From Candidatus Obscuribacterales bacterium (GTDB lineage: Bacteria; Cyanobacteriota; Vampirovibrionia; Obscuribacterales; Obscuribacteraceae): DNA of 44,947 nt. The position numbers and the translations under genes are program-made. Each line of letters begins with the position of its first letter. The first letter of the stretch is position 1. Below, one piece after another: positions 44,019-44,947 of this stretch. The DNA lies in NCBI GenBank assembly GCA_019746975.1, contig JAIERK010000052.1:1-44947 (forward strand), written 5' to 3'. The notes beneath the pieces are model-generated. The model worked only from the letters and a program-made list of their open reading frames with translations, did no database searches and was not told the DNA's origin.

Positions 44019-44947
44019 ATGAGTAAGAAAAAGAAAAAACACGCCGCTAAAACTGCCTCAACTCCTGAGGCCGCAATCATCAAGGAAACCGATACATCGG
44101 CGGAGAGTGAAGACAAAGACTCTCCAGAAAATGCCTCCTGTAGCGAAGAATCCACTGAAGACGCCCCTTCTTGCGAAGAAGCGAAGTCGGATGATGAGTC
44201 TTTTACCCAGGAAGAAGGTTCTGAAAAATGTGCGCAGATGTCTGAAGATTCTCACGAGCATGGAGAGGGTTGTGCCGAAGCGTCATGTGACGGTGGCGAC
44301 GCTCCAGCCGAGGAAGCCTGTGAGGAAAGTTCTGAGACTGATGCCGGCTGCGGAGAATCCTCCGAGGGTGGGTCGGAAGAATGCACGGAGTCTGCTGGTG
44401 CAGGTGAATGTGCGTCTGACGACAACGCTGGTGAGACCGCTGCTGAATGTGGTTCTGACGAATGTGCTGAGCCTGCAGCAGAAGCCGCAAGCGAAGGCTG
44501 TTCCGCAGAAACAGCTGAGCCTGCAGCAGAAGCCGCAAGCGAAGGCGGTTCTGAAGAAAACGCTGAGCCTGCAGCGGAAGCAGCAAGCGAAGATGGTTCT
44601 GCAGAAACAGCTGAGCCTGCAGCAGAAGCCGCAAGCGAAGGTGGTTCTTCAGAAAACGCTGAGCCTGCAGCAGAAGCCGCAAGCGAAGGTGGTTCCGACG
44701 AAGTAACTGAGCCTGCAGCGGAAGCAGCAAGCGAAGGCGGTTCCGACGAAGCAACTGAGTCTGCAGCGGAAGCAGCAAGCGAAGGTGGTTCCGACGAAGC
44801 AACTGAGCCTGCAGCGGAAGCCGCAAGCGAAGGTGGTTCTGAAGAAAACGCTGAGCCTGCAGCGGAAGCCGCAAGCGAAGGTGGTTCTGAAGAAAACGCT
44901 GAGCCTGCAGCGGAAGCAGCAAGTGAAGGTGGTTCTGAAGAAAACGC
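44019..44947 (+). CDS. acidic, Cys-rich protein with 16-residue tandem repeats (partial)
   Basis: The ATG at 44019 follows GAGAGGA. The frame stays open to the window edge (309 codons seen), so the end is missing. Residues 1-15 are Lys-rich (MSKKKKKHAAK). Then about 130 residues are dominated by Glu, Asp, Ser and Ala with around 11 Cys spaced through them. From codon 150 on there are ten copies of a 16-residue unit (AEPAAEAASEGGSEEN). No signal or membrane helix is seen. It could be a highly charged scaffold or metal-binding protein, or a disordered surface protein. No function can be given. Confidence 0.75.
   Translation, partial: MSKKKKKHAAKTASTPEAAIIKETDTSAESEDKDSPENASCSEESTEDAPSCEEAKSDDESFTQEEGSEKCAQMSEDSHEHGEGCAEASCDGGDAPAEEACEESSETDAGCGESSEGGSEECTESAGAGECASDDNAGETAAECGSDECAEPAAEAASEGCSAETAEPAAEAASEGGSEENAEPAAEAASEDGSAETAEPAAEAASEGGSSENAEPAAEAASEGGSDEVTEPAAEAASEGGSDEATESAAEAASEGGSDEATEPAAEAASEGGSEENAEPAAEAASEGGSEENAEPAAEAASEGGSEEN
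44466..44947 (+). repeat. 48-bp tandem repeat inside the acidic protein gene
   Basis: Copies start at 44466, 44514, 44562, 44610, 44658, 44706, 44754, 44802, 44850 and 44898, and the next begins at the edge. The unit is GCTGAGCCTGCAGCAGAAGC and onward, in frame (16 codons). Copies differ mainly at the end (SAET, SEEN, SSEN, SDEV, SDEA). The last three are nearly identical, which suggests recent growth of the array. Confidence 0.95.

Noticed and set aside
44203..44922. Long minus-strand frame with LRLLLQAQ repeats
   Set aside because: It is the reverse reading of the plus-strand 48-bp repeat, and the plus frame has a good start and ribosome site.

Overview
The window reads as chromosomal DNA of a bacterium with about 50% GC that makes peptidoglycan and almost certainly has an outer membrane. 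murD, ftsW, murG, an RlpA-type lytic protein, several lipoproteins and a BtuF-type binding protein support this. Two-subunit flotillin genes, Tad-pilus-like membrane proteins, eukaryote-type Ser/Thr kinases, large TPR proteins and a DHH-CBS-nucleotidyltransferase fusion would suit a non-photosynthetic relative of cyanobacteria (Vampirovibrionia/Obscuribacterales). That placement is inference from gene content and was not tested by a search. There is no sign of phage, insertion sequences, integrases or CRISPR.

Layout. Positions 1-3.2 kb (minus strand) hold a secreted subtilisin-like protease followed by three tightly coupled TadE/TadG-like membrane-anchored genes, with a strong hairpin between the protease and the pilus-like genes. 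Positions 4.0-9.4 kb (minus) hold a membrane-domain cluster: an NfeD-like membrane protein with a histidine-rich loop, a short SPFH protein that carries its own NfeD-type OB domain, a full-length flotillin, a P-loop ATPase and a BtuF-like binding protein. Positions 9.5-13.3 kb hold the DHH-CBS-tRNA nucleotidyltransferase fusion and a diacylglycerol-kinase-like lipid kinase. Positions 13.6-18.4 kb hold a START-like exported protein and two membrane-anchored Ser/Thr kinase-like proteins, one with intact catalytic motifs and one that looks like a pseudokinase.

Positions 18.5-24.5 kb hold tRNA-Ser(CGA), ychF, a lipoprotein with an HExxH motif, an exported protein of unknown role and a membrane protein fused to a spermidine-synthase-like domain. 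Positions 24.7-31 kb hold a large TadG-like protein, an exported unknown, and the gltX-cysS aminoacyl-tRNA synthetase pair. Positions 31-36 kb hold rlpA, a YebC/PmpR-family gene and an exported TPR protein ended by a clear terminator. Positions 36-39.7 kb hold the division/cell-wall run murD-ftsW-murG, overlapping head to tail. Positions 39.9-44.9 kb hold small unknown genes, a membrane protein coupled to a TPR lipoprotein, and the start of an acidic, cysteine-rich protein built of 48-bp tandem repeats that runs off the window.

The most unusual items are the flotillin/NfeD cluster with a domain moved between subunits, the kinase/pseudokinase pair, and the repeat protein at the right edge. GTG and TTG starts are common here, and several starts were moved to the codon with the best ribosome binding site and signal peptide. 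Three convergent gene pairs end within 0-3 bases of each other.
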